A DNA stretch of 64,000 bases from Odontesthes bonariensis (Eukaryota > Chordata > Actinopteri > Atheriniformes > Atherinopsidae): assembly GCF_027942865.1 (NCBI RefSeq), contig NC_134527.1:2457976-2521975 (forward strand). Reading direction: 5' to 3'. Shown here in pieces: positions 11,986 through 23,100 of this stretch. The position numbers were made by a program, and so were the translations under genes. Within the stretch, counting starts at the first letter, position 1. Every line of letters begins with the position of its first letter. The notes beneath the pieces were generated by a model, which worked only from the letters and a program-made list of their open reading frames with translations, ran no database searches and was not told the origin of the DNA.

Positions 11986-13055
11986 TCGGAGACCTTGTTC
12001 CGGCTGTTCTGTGGCTTCTGTCTCAAAATCTTCATGGGATCCTAAACTGACTGTTGAGATGCAGCTGAGATCTGTGTTTTCATCTTGCTGATCATCTTCT
12101 TCTTTGAGATGGGCATGTGTTTGTCAAAGCATAAAGTCTTGTTTGTGTCTGAGTTTCTGTTGGCACAGTTTTGGAGAAATGAATCGTCTCCTCCATCCAT
12201 CTGGTGGTTTTCTGAGCTCTGATGAGTTGGGCTTCACCTCCTTTCTGTCTCTGAAACAGAGCTCTGTGTTGACGGCACTTCATGTAAACCTCTAATGAAA
12301 CAAAAAGGTAAGAAACTAAATTAAATTATACTAATAAAAAGCCCATCTGCCAGGAGACTTCAGCAGGAAAAATCTCTCTTCCATGTTAAAAACTGAAATG
12401 AAGAAAGCTTTAAATAAAAGAATAAAAATGTGCGTAACCTTAAAAGAGGAAGCAAGTGTTCACTTTGTCCTGTCTGAAGATGTGAAAAAACTACGTTCAT
12501 TGTCAAAATAAGAACTCAGGGAAAAAAATAGATCATTTCTTGTGTTTAGCTTAACTTAACTGTGTTTGTTTTTCTGTTTAGTCTCTAGTTTCCAGTGATT
12601 TCGGCCTCTCCTCAGCTCCCTCCTGCAGGTGGTCAGCTCCACGCCCTTCACCTGTTAATCACGCTCAGCTGCACCTGCTCACCAATCACTCTCCCACAGT
12701 ATTTAGTCCGGTGTCTGCGGCGGTGTTCTCCTTCGCCTCCACCTCCAAACACCTGTTCAACTCAAAGCAAAGCTGTTCTGTCTAAGCTAATCTATGCAAA
12801 AACTACATCTCAATAAGGTTACCTGAAAACACTAGTGGTCAGGACTTTGCAGTTTGGGTTCCTTCCACCACCTCCAAGCTGCAAATAAAGCCATTTTTTG
12901 CTAAATAAATGTGATGCAACAATCGATTTGTGACAGTTTCACCAAATGCTGTGAGACTGTCTGACTCTGTGGAGATACTGCCATGTGCTGTGACACGATT
13001 AGACTGAATTAATGTGAATATTTCACATTTTGCTGTGAGACTGGGTTGTTAAGAT
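11986..13055. other. Intergenic, no gene seen
   Basis: No supported coding region. The part near 12,590-12,935 has the feel of an LTR or UTR (ctgcacctgctcaccaatca, a polyadenylation-like aaataaagcc, then ttgtgaca), but I found no matching left end or target duplication. Confidence 0.4.
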
Positions 13056-13059
13056 GTTG

Positions 13060-13545
13060 TTTAGACTGTTCAGACCTGCAGATACCTGCTGGATAATAAA
13101 CTGGAGTGGTCTGCCAACATAGCAGCAGTGCACAGGAGGGGCCAGAGATCCTTCAATGTCTGCAGTGATATGATGTGCATGTTTTATCACACTATCATTG
13201 AGAGTGCACTGTTCTATGCTGCTGTCTGCTGGGGGAGTTGCACTACAGACAGAAACTGTAGGCGCCTGGACAAACTGGTGAAAAAGGCTGGTTCTGTTGT
13301 AGGCAGAAGGCTGGAGCCTCTCAGTGCTGTGGTGGAGAAACGGATGAGGAGGAAATTGTATTCTGTTTTGGAGAACAATAAACATCCTCTCCACAGCATC
13401 CTGGCAGGAGCTGCAGGACTGAGAGGTTCAGGAGGTCCTTTGTTCCCACAGCATTAAGACTTTTTAAAGCCTCTAGCATGGTTGCCGCATTAAATAAATT
13501 GAGAAGGGTGAATGAAAACCAAGGAAGAAGATAAAGTAGAAAAAT
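13060..13545 (+). pseudogene. Non-LTR retrotransposon (CR1/L2/Rex-type) ORF2 C-terminal fragment
   Basis: A degraded frame reads about MHRRGQRSFNVCSDMMCMFYHT, then ESALFYAAVCWGSC, then RLDKLVKKAGSVVG and VVEKRMRRKLYSVLENN, and ends after a frameshift with FVPTALRLFKASSMVAALNK. This is the typical post-reverse-transcriptase tail of abundant fish LINEs, which retell the end of ORF2 many times per genome. It is 5'-truncated, as most LINE insertions are. Harbinger-related sequence begins less than 100 bp downstream. Confidence 0.75.
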
Positions 13546-13599
13546 TGTACATAAAAAACAAAATAAATTTAACTGTGCATAAAAATTAAAGTGAAATGT

Positions 13600-14150
13600 G
13601 CAACTATATATATACACAACCATGAAAGTGGAGAAGAAAACAGTGAAGAGCAGGAACACTGTCATCAATGATGCTGCTGCAGTATCTGGGAGATGAAATG
13701 CTTTGTGTGTTTCTGTGTTTCACGAAGTTCGTGAGCCAAGACGATTCAGTCAGTAGAGGTGAAGGTCTGAAGCCCCCGGCATCACCACTTGGAGTCTCTG
13801 CCCTCTTCTTTGCCTTCACGTATCTGTCCCGTAGCTTCTTCCACACTCTCTTACAGAACTCTCTCTCTTTCCCCAAAGTTCTGCCAATCTCTGTGCACGA
13901 GTTTTGGGAGTTTACGTTGCTCCCTGTGCTGTTTCACTGCAGTTTCGTACAGCTGCCTGTACAAACGCATCTCCTGACTGAGCCTGGTCTCACATCGGTC
14001 CATCCGGTTTGTCGTTCTCGGCGCAGCCAAGTTACAAAAATCGACTGGTGCACGACAACGCGCTGCGCCGTCTTTTCAAGGCAAAGCGCCAGGGCCGAAA
14101 CGTAACTTTTACGTCACGGGTCGGCTGCGCCGTAAGTGACGGGTCGGCTG
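13600..14150. mobile_element. Internally deleted Harbinger-related copy
   Basis: Bases 13,664-13,698 resemble the N-terminal coding start of the Harbinger transposase at about 14,376 (MLLQYLGDEM here against MILLQHLEDEI there). Directly after it the sequence jumps to the minus-strand MADF gene of the same family: 13,700-13,990 corresponds to about 16,680-16,985, and the homology then continues through the promoter to about 14,110. The core of both genes is therefore missing. The MADF remnant is open in part (frame 13,604-13,876). Its outer 3' inverted repeat is not visible before the next element begins at 14,151. Confidence 0.7.
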
Positions 14151-14343
14151 TTAAGGCTCTAGCATGGTTGCCGCGTCTGCTCGCGCGAGCGGTGTTGATG
14201 ACGTCACGAGTTCGTGCCCGCCATAGGACCCTATATAGTGGCGCAAGTCGTTGCGCCAGTAGTTGCAATTTTCTCCGTCAAAGAGGTGTCGCTGCTACGT
14301 GAACATTACCGCTACTCTACAACGAAAAAAAGTCAAGAAGAAA

Positions 14344-15781
14344 ATGCCAATGACACCAACAGGACTACTGACGGCCATGATACTGCTGCAGCATCTAGAA
14401 GATGAAATTGGAGATGAAATGCCGGCAAAAAGAAGACGACGAAAGAGAAGATGGGATGTTCGCCCTCTGCATGAGGACCGACTTAACAGGGGTGAATTTA
14501 CAGTACTCGTTAAACCGATGCGTTTGTTAGACGAAGAGAAACACTTTGTTTACTTCAGGATGTCTGTACACCGGTTTGACGAGTTGCTCCGTCATGTCAA
14601 GCCCTACATTCTTCAAAAAAGAAACCATCGACACCCTGTTAGTTCGGAAGAGAGACTTGCAGTCACACTGAGGTCCTGGCGTCCGGCAGCACCCAGACAT
14701 CGGTCGCTGCAAGTTATAAATTAGGAATCTCAACCGTCTCTAAAATCGTCTCCGCTACCTGCAGAGCAATCTGGCTGGCACTGAGAGAGGAATACGTTTC
14801 ATTTCCCAAAGCAGATGAATGGGAAAGCATCAGTAAAGACTTTTGGGATGGCTGGAACTTTCCCAATTGTCTGGGGTGCATCGATGGGAAACATGTCACT
14901 ATTAAAGGCCCACCAAATGCCGGAAGCGACTGTTTTAATTACAAACGCACGCATTCGATTGTGCTAATGGCGGCATGCGACGCAAGGTACTGTTTCACCA
15001 TGGTGGATGTTGGTGTCTATGGTCGTGAGAGTGTTGGAGGGATTTTCCAAAGCAGCCGCTTCGGGTCAAGTCTTCTGGAGAGGACCCTCCACCTGCCACA
15101 GCCTGCAAACCTGCCTGGGACCACCGCTCCTTTGCCGCATGTGTTCTTGGGATATGCTGCCTTTCCTCTCCATAGGAACCTCATGCGACCTTATCCAGGT
15201 ACAGAAATTAAGCATAATATTCTATTTCTTAATGTTTTGCTACAATTTTATGCATGGCCATGAACTTAGGATATAGTTCAGTACAGTGTGGAACAGTTCA
15301 GCATTATTAAAACGGTTTTTTGTTTTCAGGGGCTAACCTGGAGGATGACAAGGCCACATATAATTACCGGCATTCAAGAGCTCGCAGGATCATCGAGAAC
15401 AGCTTTGGCATCCTGGCTGCACGCTGGAGGATTCTTGGGAGGCCCATGGAATTCCAACCAGACAAAGTGGTGGATGTCGTGAAGGCGTGTGTTGCTCTTC
15501 ACAACATGCTTTTAGAGACAGATGCTGCACGGACACCAACTTCCAGCTACATCCCGCCCAACTTTGCTGATGGAGAGTCGGCATCAGGTGATGTTGTGCC
15601 AGGAGAATGGCGGGCACATGTTGCTGGGGACAGTAACTTGTGCAATGCTGGGAGACTGAGTGTGGCACGTGCTTCCCATGAAGCAATTTCTGTTAGAAAT
15701 GACCTCAAGGACTTTTTCAAAAGACCGGAAGGACTTGTCCCCTGGCAGGAAACTATCATCCGCAGAGGTTTTCTGCACTGA
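14344..15781 (+). pseudogene. Harbinger (HARBI1-like) DDE transposase, one frameshift
   Basis: The likely start is ATG 14,344 (MPMTPTGLLTAMILLQHLED). A basic stretch (KRRRRKRRW) follows, then SVHRFDELLRHVKPYI, the usual N-terminal block. At about 14,673-14,675 one base appears missing (aggtcctgg where a Phe codon is expected), and the protein continues in another frame with [17 protein letters not shown]. The catalytic acidic residues are visible: Asp in GCIDGKHV (about 14,880), Asp in [13 protein letters not shown] (about 15,005) and Glu in [12 protein letters not shown]. An intron runs from 15,199 (GT) to 15,329 (AG), and joining cca-g to gg-gct keeps frame. Exon 2 (15,330-15,781) ends with RRGFLH and a stop. 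The frameshift makes this copy inactive unless the base is a read error. Confidence 0.88.
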
Positions 15782-16116
15782 TCCAGTGTTTTTTATTTTG
15801 TAATAACTACTTTTTAAAAAAAAATAAAACTTCCTTTTATATGCAATGGTTTCGGTGCTTTTATTCCTTTATTCCTCAAAAATCAAAGTCAAAATTTCAT
15901 GTGGTCTGATTTTCATGGTAAGTTGAAATCTCTATAGGTATGCTGATGTCCAGCTGCACCCCAAATGCCAAGGCATTATCACCTGTGATTACATAATGGC
16001 TGAGGCTTATATGATGATTATATTGCTGTTTTCATTCGCTTCCAGTGAAAGAAACATCAACGAATTCCAAACGACATTTTCCAAACCTTTATTTTCAAAT
16101 AATGTACATAACATAG

Positions 16117-16994
16117 TCACTCCTCTGGACGAAAATTTGAAACAAAGTCCAACAACCCGCGTTTGAGTTGGTCGTGGTGGTCAACAGGAACCACATGCGT
16201 AGCTATGTCAGCCAACGAGAGAAAGGACTGCATCGGCGTGTGGTTTGACTGCTGCAGGTTCTCCTTTAGCATGACCATAAGCTGCTGTCTGTGTTCAACA
16301 ACAGCCGCAGAGTCACCTGTGTTCCTTTTCCTCTTGCGAGGTGGCGAGGGCAAGGACACGCTAGATGTGCTAGGTGCCGAGGGCGTGGGAAGGCATGCCG
16401 ATGTGGATGCCGTTGCAGGTGGCTGGTCCTCGGGTGTCAGGAAGGACGGCGGATTTCTGGGCGCAATGGGGGACACACACACGGACAGCCTCGGTGGAGT
16501 TCTGTGTGGTGTATCAGTCTGGGTGCTGTTCATCTGCCTTTCCTGGAGAGTCTACATTAAACAAACATAAAAGACGTTTTTAACATACGATTCAGATAAA
16601 GTTGATATAGCTACCAATTGATTGTTTTGCTTTTAAGAAAGGGGACACAAAGTAGCTTTTTACTCACCATATTTGTTTCGGTGTCTCGGTGTTTCACGAA
16701 ACTTGTGAGCCAAGACAATTCCCCTAAAAGAAGTGACGGTCTGAAGCCCCCGGCATCACCACTTCGAGCCTCTGCCCTTTTCTTCGCCTTCACCAGTCGG
16801 TCCCGTAGCTTCTTCCACACACTCTTGCATATATCTCCCTCTTTCCCCAAAGTTTTGCCGATCTCAGTCCACGAGTTTTGGGCGTTTACGTGGTCCCTGT
16901 GCTGTTTGAGAGAAGCGTCGTACAGGTGCCTGTAAAAACGCACTTCCTCACTGAGCCTGGTCTCGAAATGGTCCACCCGGTTTGGCGCCGCCAA
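16117..16994 (-). CDS. MADF-type DNA-binding protein of the Harbinger element
   Basis: Exon 1 (16,994-16,668) encodes 109 residues with the MADF pattern: LSEEVRFYRHLYDASLKQHR, NSWTEIGKTLGKE, then VWKKLRDRLVKAKKRAE. It ends in phase 0 at a clean donor (ATG-GTGAGT). Exon 2 probably starts at 16,542 after a CCAG acceptor. It adds a Pro/Ser/Thr-rich linker, a basic patch (PPRKRKRNT) and a C-terminal stretch (MQSFLSLADIATHVVPVD) resembling the BESS motif that often pairs with MADF. Total predicted length is 250 aa with no stop or frameshift. In this family the MADF/Myb-like protein helps bring the transposase to the nucleus and to the element ends; that role is known for the family and not shown here. 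The partner transposase is broken while this gene is intact. Confidence 0.82.
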
Positions 16995-17139
16995 GTTACA
17001 AAAATTGACTGGTGCACGACAACGCGTCTTTTCAAAGGAAGCGCCAGGCCTGATACGTCATTTTGACGTCATGGTGCGACACCGCCGTGACAGACGCGTC
17101 AACCATGCTAGCGCCTTTAATCTGCTGAGTTCTTCTCAA

Positions 17140-17198
17140 ATTGATTGATTGATTTTTTTTTTTTTTTTTTTTTAAATAAAAAAAAAATGTATTTAGTC

Positions 17199-17243
<45 letters not shown>

Positions 17244-17260
17244 CAATAGTAGTATTATTT
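17140..17260. repeat. Poly-T tract and (ATT)n microsatellite
   Basis: A T-run near 17,153-17,173 is followed by about 16 attatt repeats at 17,200-17,243. Confidence 0.9.
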
Positions 17261-17381
17261 TTATTAGAATTGGTATTATTATTGCTGTTGCTAATATACA
17301 AAAATTGTAAATATTAATATTTTTTTGAGCCACTTGACTAATTTGAATTTCCCCCATTGGGGTATGAATAAAGTAGCCTGT

Positions 17382-17583
17382 CCCTTGATCCTGCTCAGGA
17401 AGTGATACCGTTGGCCCTGTTTGGGGTAGTTAAGGGGCGTTACTGGGTAAAAATCCCCAGGCACTTGATCCCGCTCTGGAAGTGATTCCGTTGGCCCTGT
17501 TTGGGGTAGTTAAGGGGAGTTACTGGGCAAAAATCCCCGGGCACTTGATCCCGCTCTGGAAGTGATTCCATTGGCCCTGTGTG
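17382..17583. repeat. Tandem repeat, 80-bp unit, about 2.5 copies
   Basis: The phrase cttgatcc(t/c)gctc(a/t)ggaag recurs at about 17,385, 17,465 and 17,545, each followed by tgattccgttggccctgt and ggggtagttaagggg. The last copy is cut short. Confidence 0.9.
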
Positions 17584-18085
17584 TGTTACGCAGTGCTTGC
17601 TAACTCACTTTAGGTCCAAGAGTGTTTCAGCTGTGATTATTTCAGGAAGCAGGAATTAAGATTGAATATCAACTTTATTAACAGTATCTAATAACTTTGA
17701 CACACCATCCACTTAACTATGGCAAACATCACTACTGAGTCAGAGGAGCTAAATATACAGAGTTGTTGGAAGCTGATTTAAATACTGAGAGATGTCGTCC
17801 ATTTAAACACACAACACATCGTTAGCCATGAAGCTACATGTGAGATGTTTGAGCCTCTGAATATTTACCAAAGATCTTAATCTTAATCCTGACTTTAATC
17901 TGACTTGTTACACTCAGAGAATGGAGAAATGAATGTGGTGGGTCTGGAGCTGAAGTCAACAGAGAACAGACCGACTGAAGTACATTATCGATTCGGTGGC
18001 GTCTGTTTGGAGAAAAACATAGTGACCCTCATGATGCACTTAAATGGAAAACCACCTAAAAAACCTCATAGCTGCAAACATTAGC
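17584..18085. other. Intergenic, no gene seen
   Basis: AT-rich sequence without open frames of note. Confidence 0.5.
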
Positions 18086-18641
18086 TTAATCACGATTAAT
18101 CGCATTTGTACGCAGAATCCAAAAATGAATCCAAAAGCAGTGTATAGCTTTTAGCATTTAGCTTTATTTTAAATGTGCTGCCATATGAATGAAAGTGCCA
18201 TAACATTTGTTGTGCAAACACACTTTTAACATCAGCATCTTTCTGTAGTTTTTATGTAGAAGCCTCGCTCCACTGTCTGTTTCCTTGAATGACTTGCTGC
18301 TATCAGTTGTGTGTTTTGCCTTTAAGTGATATTTTAGACTGGAACTACTACGCTGAGAAGACTATTCAACTTGGCAGTGTTTACAGATGACTTTGGTTCT
18401 GTCGACTCCGCCGTCTGGAAGAACTTTAAAATGAAAATGGCCGAGTAAAAGTTCCGTACCCTTCTCCATGTTTGGTGGATCCAAAGATTACTTTCTTTTC
18501 CTGTTCCACAGCAGACTTTTACAGAATAAAAGCCTGTGAGCAACAGACTTTTACAGAATAAAAAAATAATAAAACCTGTGTTAATACGCGATAAAATATT
18601 TATGGGCGTTAAATAATTAACGAGTTAACTCGCCCAGCTCT
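18086..18641 (-). mobile_element. hAT-like element, copy 3 (left tip lost)
   Basis: Starts inside the left subterminal block (cttaatcacgattaatcgc) and runs to the right tip ctcgcccagctct. It contains the BED-finger stub with a two-base change (tccaaagatt for tccgccgatt) and two units of the internal tandem repeat. Confidence 0.7.
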
Positions 18642-20030
18642 AGAAAAAAGAGAAGCAGCAGACGGTTTATTTCTGAGGGATTATTATGACAATGATATCA
18701 ATCATCTAGAGTATAAAATCAATTGTGAGTTAAATAAAGTGGAATATCACAACTTGATAATTCCGTTGTACCAATGTTGTAGATTTTACTTTCTTTTTTC
18801 ATTTTTTCTTAAAATCTTAGCTGATTTTTCTTTTGCTTTTGTTTCACACTGAGGTCCACGTTTCTAACCTGCTGAAGCCTTTCTGTGTGCAGTTTCTGTT
18901 CAACACAGAGTTGAAGCGGGTGTAGAAACTGGTGGATGGACGCTTTCTGATGAGGACGCGTTGAAGAATGAATTCGGCAAACCGGTCTTTTTCTCTTGTG
19001 TATTTTCTTTGGAAAATGTGACCTCTGGACAAGCCACTTGAAGTGAGAAAGAGCACTAATCTGTGCTCAGTTATTTTCTACATTCATGTCTTACCATCTG
19101 TCCCCACAGGGTGGAGACGGAGAGCCTCTCTCAGCCACCTGCCTTTGCAGCTGCTCCTCGTTTTCTCATGACAGGAGAATTTTAAATCTCGTTGCCATGG
19201 TGATGTAAGAAGAGAGGCTTACGCATATGTTATATAATGTGTATTTTTCTACAGAATGTGATCTCCTTGTTCTGTTTTTCTCAGTTCTTTCTGTTCAATT
19301 AATCTACTTTACTTTCTACGTCCCTGTGATACTGGAGATTCGTGTAATTGCACATATGAAGAGGAAGTGTGAACAAAAAGCATTCCAACCACTGGGAAGA
19401 AACCATTGCATGCGATGCTTTTTTTTTTTTTTAATTCTCCTTTAATGAGAAGAACATGATTTTGCATTACATATGCCTTCGATACCAAACATACAACTTC
19501 ATCAATCTCTCAACATTACTATCCTTTCATTGTTACAGTTTCAAAGTCAACTTACAGTTTCCCTGCCTTTCAGAATTATCTGGCCTTCCCTCGTCCTTAC
19601 ATAACTAGTATTTGTTCCGATCATTATAGTGGCTGCAAGGTAGTGTAGTCGCCTCACAACAAGAGGGAACCTGGTCCAAATGGTCCTTGTATGTTCTCTC
19701 CAGGATCTTTGGCTTCCTCCCATCCAAAAACACGCATGTTAGGTCAATCGGGGGATGAAATTGTCTTTAAAAATGAGTGTGTGTGCATTGTTGTGCAGGA
19801 TGTACCTCTTGCTCAATGGCAGCTGGGTTAGGCTCCAACCCTGAACTGGATTACGTTGGTCTACAAAATGTATGAATGGATGTTGTAGTACATGAAAGTA
19901 AGCAGCACTATGGCTTATGGTTTAAGGCTGTAGGTTCATTCGGTTGCATTTACTGCAGTTTGAAAAGGGCTTTCCAAGGCAGCTGCTACTTCAAAAACAC
20001 ATACAGAAACACCGCGAGTAATAAATCTGT
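18642..20030. other. Intergenic, with an L2-like repeat fragment
   Basis: No supported gene. Bases about 19,685-19,860 (cttcctcccatccaaaaaca, cgcatgttaggtcaat, ctgggttaggctccaaccc) look like an antisense L2-type repeat tail. Confidence 0.45.
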
Positions 20031-20036
20031 CAGTTA

Positions 20037-20046
20037 TTTATTTATT
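20037..20046 (-). promoter_or_regulatory. Polyadenylation signals of the W-repeat gene
   Basis: Two overlapping AATAAA hexamers on the minus strand (tttatttatt on the plus strand), about 75 bp past the stop codon at 20,118-20,120. Placement fits a short 3' UTR. Confidence 0.6.
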
Positions 20047-20117
20047 GCTACAGTTTGCATATTTAAAGATGTTTTTAATTCTGAAGAATAGTTTTAAGCG
20101 AGCTCAAAGTTGCCGGA

Positions 20118-23100
20118 TCAATTTTTTCTGCTGCCTTTTGTGTCTGACCCAGTCGAATATGGTGGAAAGAGAAACTTCCATGACTCCTTCCAACCTAAGG
20201 GTGCCCTAAAGGTCGCCTGCTTTCTCAGGTTTCCAGGCCGCATGAAGAACTTCCAGGATTCTACCCATTTTTCATACAACTTGTCATTGTCGTCCTCCTC
20301 AGGCGCGACCTGCTTCATTGCACCACGGCCCGTCTTGGGACGAGGTTGAGTTTTTCCCAACAGGTGGCATCCTGCCAACTTCTTGTCGACTTGTTTCTCC
20401 TTCTCCATGTTGGAGTACAAATGCTTCCTTGCTTTGGGCTTCTTCTCTGTAATCACTCTTGGGTCACTGGGCGCCTTAGACTTACTCTTGCCTCCGATCT
20501 TTCCTCCGTGACCCTGCAGGAACGAGGGGGAGTTTGCCCAGTGTTTCAGGGCGACACTGTTGTCGCTTAAACTGGATTTCATGGTGTGTTGCATCCTCTT
20601 CCCCCTTGACCACCTAACTGCGTGTTGAACGGGATTAGGACCGGACTTCACCCAGGGTTGCTCCAGTTGGGGCATGAGGTTGGCAAGTCTAAATGACCTT
20701 CCCCACTTAGATTTATACTCACTTGCAAAGACATTTTGCTGCTGAGTGGTGCTGCTTTTACTTTGCCCTGAAGATCCATAATAACTTGGTTGGTGTTCCA
20801 GAAGCGACACAGCACTCCACGAAGACTTCCACTCTTTCTCGGGATATCTTTCCCTGAATATCTGGCTGTTAAAAGATCTGCTTACTTTACCTTGGGCTCT
20901 TTGCAATGTAATCCCCTTTTTCGGGTGTCGGACCTCTGCTGCTTCATCCACCCACTTATTTCTTGGCACGTGCTCCGTCCAGCGCAGCGTGTGGTTGATG
21001 GACCACTTCCAGGCTTCCCTCCACTGAATTAGCGAGGGTCTGTCGTGATGGAACTGGGTTTCAGACACCATCCAGGATTGACACCAGTCAGAAATGGACC
21101 TGGTGCGCTGGTCATGATGGTGTGAGTGATCATGATGGTGGGAGGGCACGCTTGATTTCCCTTGGCTGATTTGTTCTTTGCCTTGTCCTGGCTCTGGTCG
21201 ATGCTGGTGTCTCGTGAACTTCCAGGACTCTGACCAAATTTGTTTCACGGTTGGCCCGTTCTTTGGGAATTCCTCTGGCTCGAATTCATGATGGTGCCGC
21301 TCCCAATTTACGCGAATTTGCGCTGTGGTCGACCAACCCTGCTGCCACAAGTCAGGATCCTGGTTTAAGGGCTTGCACTGATATTTCCACGAGGTTTTCC
21401 ATTCTGAGGAACTGGGCTTTTTCTCCTCCCCCTTCTCCGACTCTTTGAAAGGCTTCATGGGATCGGGCCTGAATCTTCTCCTCTCCATCCTTCTCATCCT
21501 ATGTTTTAATACCTTCCAAGAATCCTTCCAATCCGTGGAAGGCAGCATTTTTTCCAGTTGCTTGAGAAGAAGCAGCTTTGATTGGGGAAATTCTCTTCTT
21601 CTGTGATATATCACGTCGTGTCTCAGTTGTTCATAGCGTGGATCTGCTTTCTCTGTTGGGTGATGCTCCTCTTTCTGCCCCTCTTTAGCGGCGTCCATCT
21701 TTGGTGGTGGCGTCTTCAGAGCTTTATCTATCTCCTCGCATGGTTTTGAGTTGTTTTTTGTCAGCTGCCATGACTTGTTCCATTCAGGTTGTGCCTCGGA
21801 TTCTTTGCTGAGGTGCAGGTACAAATGTCTGTGGTGATGTGTGTGAGATACATTGATGAATCTGTGTAAATGGGACTCTTTCTGCTGACCGTGATCATCA
21901 GAGCCGTGGCCGTGGTCGGAATTCTTTACACCGCTCGAACTTGCTGTGGCGGCTCTCCACGAATTGGCCCACTGAGGACTGTGAAACTTATGAACCTGAG
22001 GCTGGAAATTATTGCCACCATGGTGGTTGACAAGCTTCCAACATTCTTCCCATTCTGGATTAATCTCTACATCATTTTCTTGCTTGTTATTAACAGACTT
22101 ATCCGTCGAACCTTCACTTGTTAAATGATCCTCCTGATCTCCTGGCTTGGTGGACTGCCATGAATCGGTCCATTCGGATGAATACAAGGCTTCATTGTGG
22201 CGCTGGGTCTCCATCAGCAAGGTGAAGAGTCCATATTTGGGGTCATTCTCCCCATCAACGGACGTTTTCTTCTTCATTTCGGCAGGTCTTTGCCAGGATA
22301 TCTGCCAATCGTCAACTGGAAGGCCGTAGTCCAGCTGCTCTGATTCCGCCATCTTGAGGTGAGGTTTTCTCCAGAAGTGAAGATCGTGAGGATCCGTCAT
22401 GTTGGGCTCGTTTGGCCAAGGCTGACCTGCTTCGGTATGAGGTTGCTGGGCGGCGAACATCCAGCACCGGCCCCAGTCCGAGCTGGCTGGGGAGCCCTCT
22501 GCCGGGGGTGGTAAGGATTTGTTGTACTTCCACGCCTTGCCCCACACCATAGTTGGAGGCTGAGTTTGGGTGAGGAACATGAACAACTCCGGCTTGCTCA
22601 AACTCTTGCCCGACACTGTTTTGGTCTGCCCTTTTTTGTAATTTGTAGCTGGAGTGGAGAAACTTTTGCTTTGGACTCCTGGTCTCCCAGGTGCACCTGA
22701 ACCCACGCTACGGGTAGGAGCGCGAGGAGCTGCAGGTTTCTTGCTTTTCCACACATTGTTGTCTGGCTGAACCTCCTGGGGTTTAGGTTTCTTCTCCACC
22801 CTTTTGTGTCCTCCTTGTTTGGCAGCCAGACGGTTTGCCCAGTCTTCGTTAATGCTGTGAAAACAAACAAATGACAGAAAATTACAAAATACCTGAGAAT
22901 TATCTCGTTTTATTGAACCTGAAGAGAATTATCACACCATGTTGCATATTATTACACCCACGTTATATTAAAATTAGGGCTGGGCGAGTTAACTCGTTAT
23001 TATTTAACGCCGATAAATATTTTATCGCGCATTAACGCAGTTTTTTTTTATTTTTAAAATTTATTTTATTTTGTAAAAGTCTGTTGCTCACAGGCTTTTA

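Larger units (their letters stand above)
14151..17119. mobile_element. PIF/Harbinger DNA transposon, nearly complete
   Basis: The termini are AGGCTCTAGCATGGTTGCCG at 14,154 and, on the opposite strand, AGGCGCTAGCATGGTTGACG ending at 17,116. They are flanked by TTA at 14,151-14,153 and 17,117-17,119, the 3-bp TWA-type target duplication usual for this superfamily. Two convergent genes lie inside, a DDE transposase (+) and a MADF-type DNA-binding protein (-), the standard two-gene layout of PIF/Harbinger. The length is 2,963 bp between the target duplications. Confidence 0.92.

Noticed and set aside
12540-12935. Second solo LTR
   Set aside because: A polyadenylation-like signal and a TGACA-like right end are present, but no matching left end or target duplication was found.
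13464-13490. Left inverted repeat of the older Harbinger copy
   Set aside because: The bases read through as the LINE ORF (LRLFKASSMVAALNK), so they belong to the LINE; kept only as an 18-bp curiosity.
22598-22870. Start of the long minus-strand frame at 22,799 as the true start codon
   Set aside because: The codon there is GTG and the frame continues upstream to a good splice acceptor at 22,855; the ATG lies in an upstream exon.
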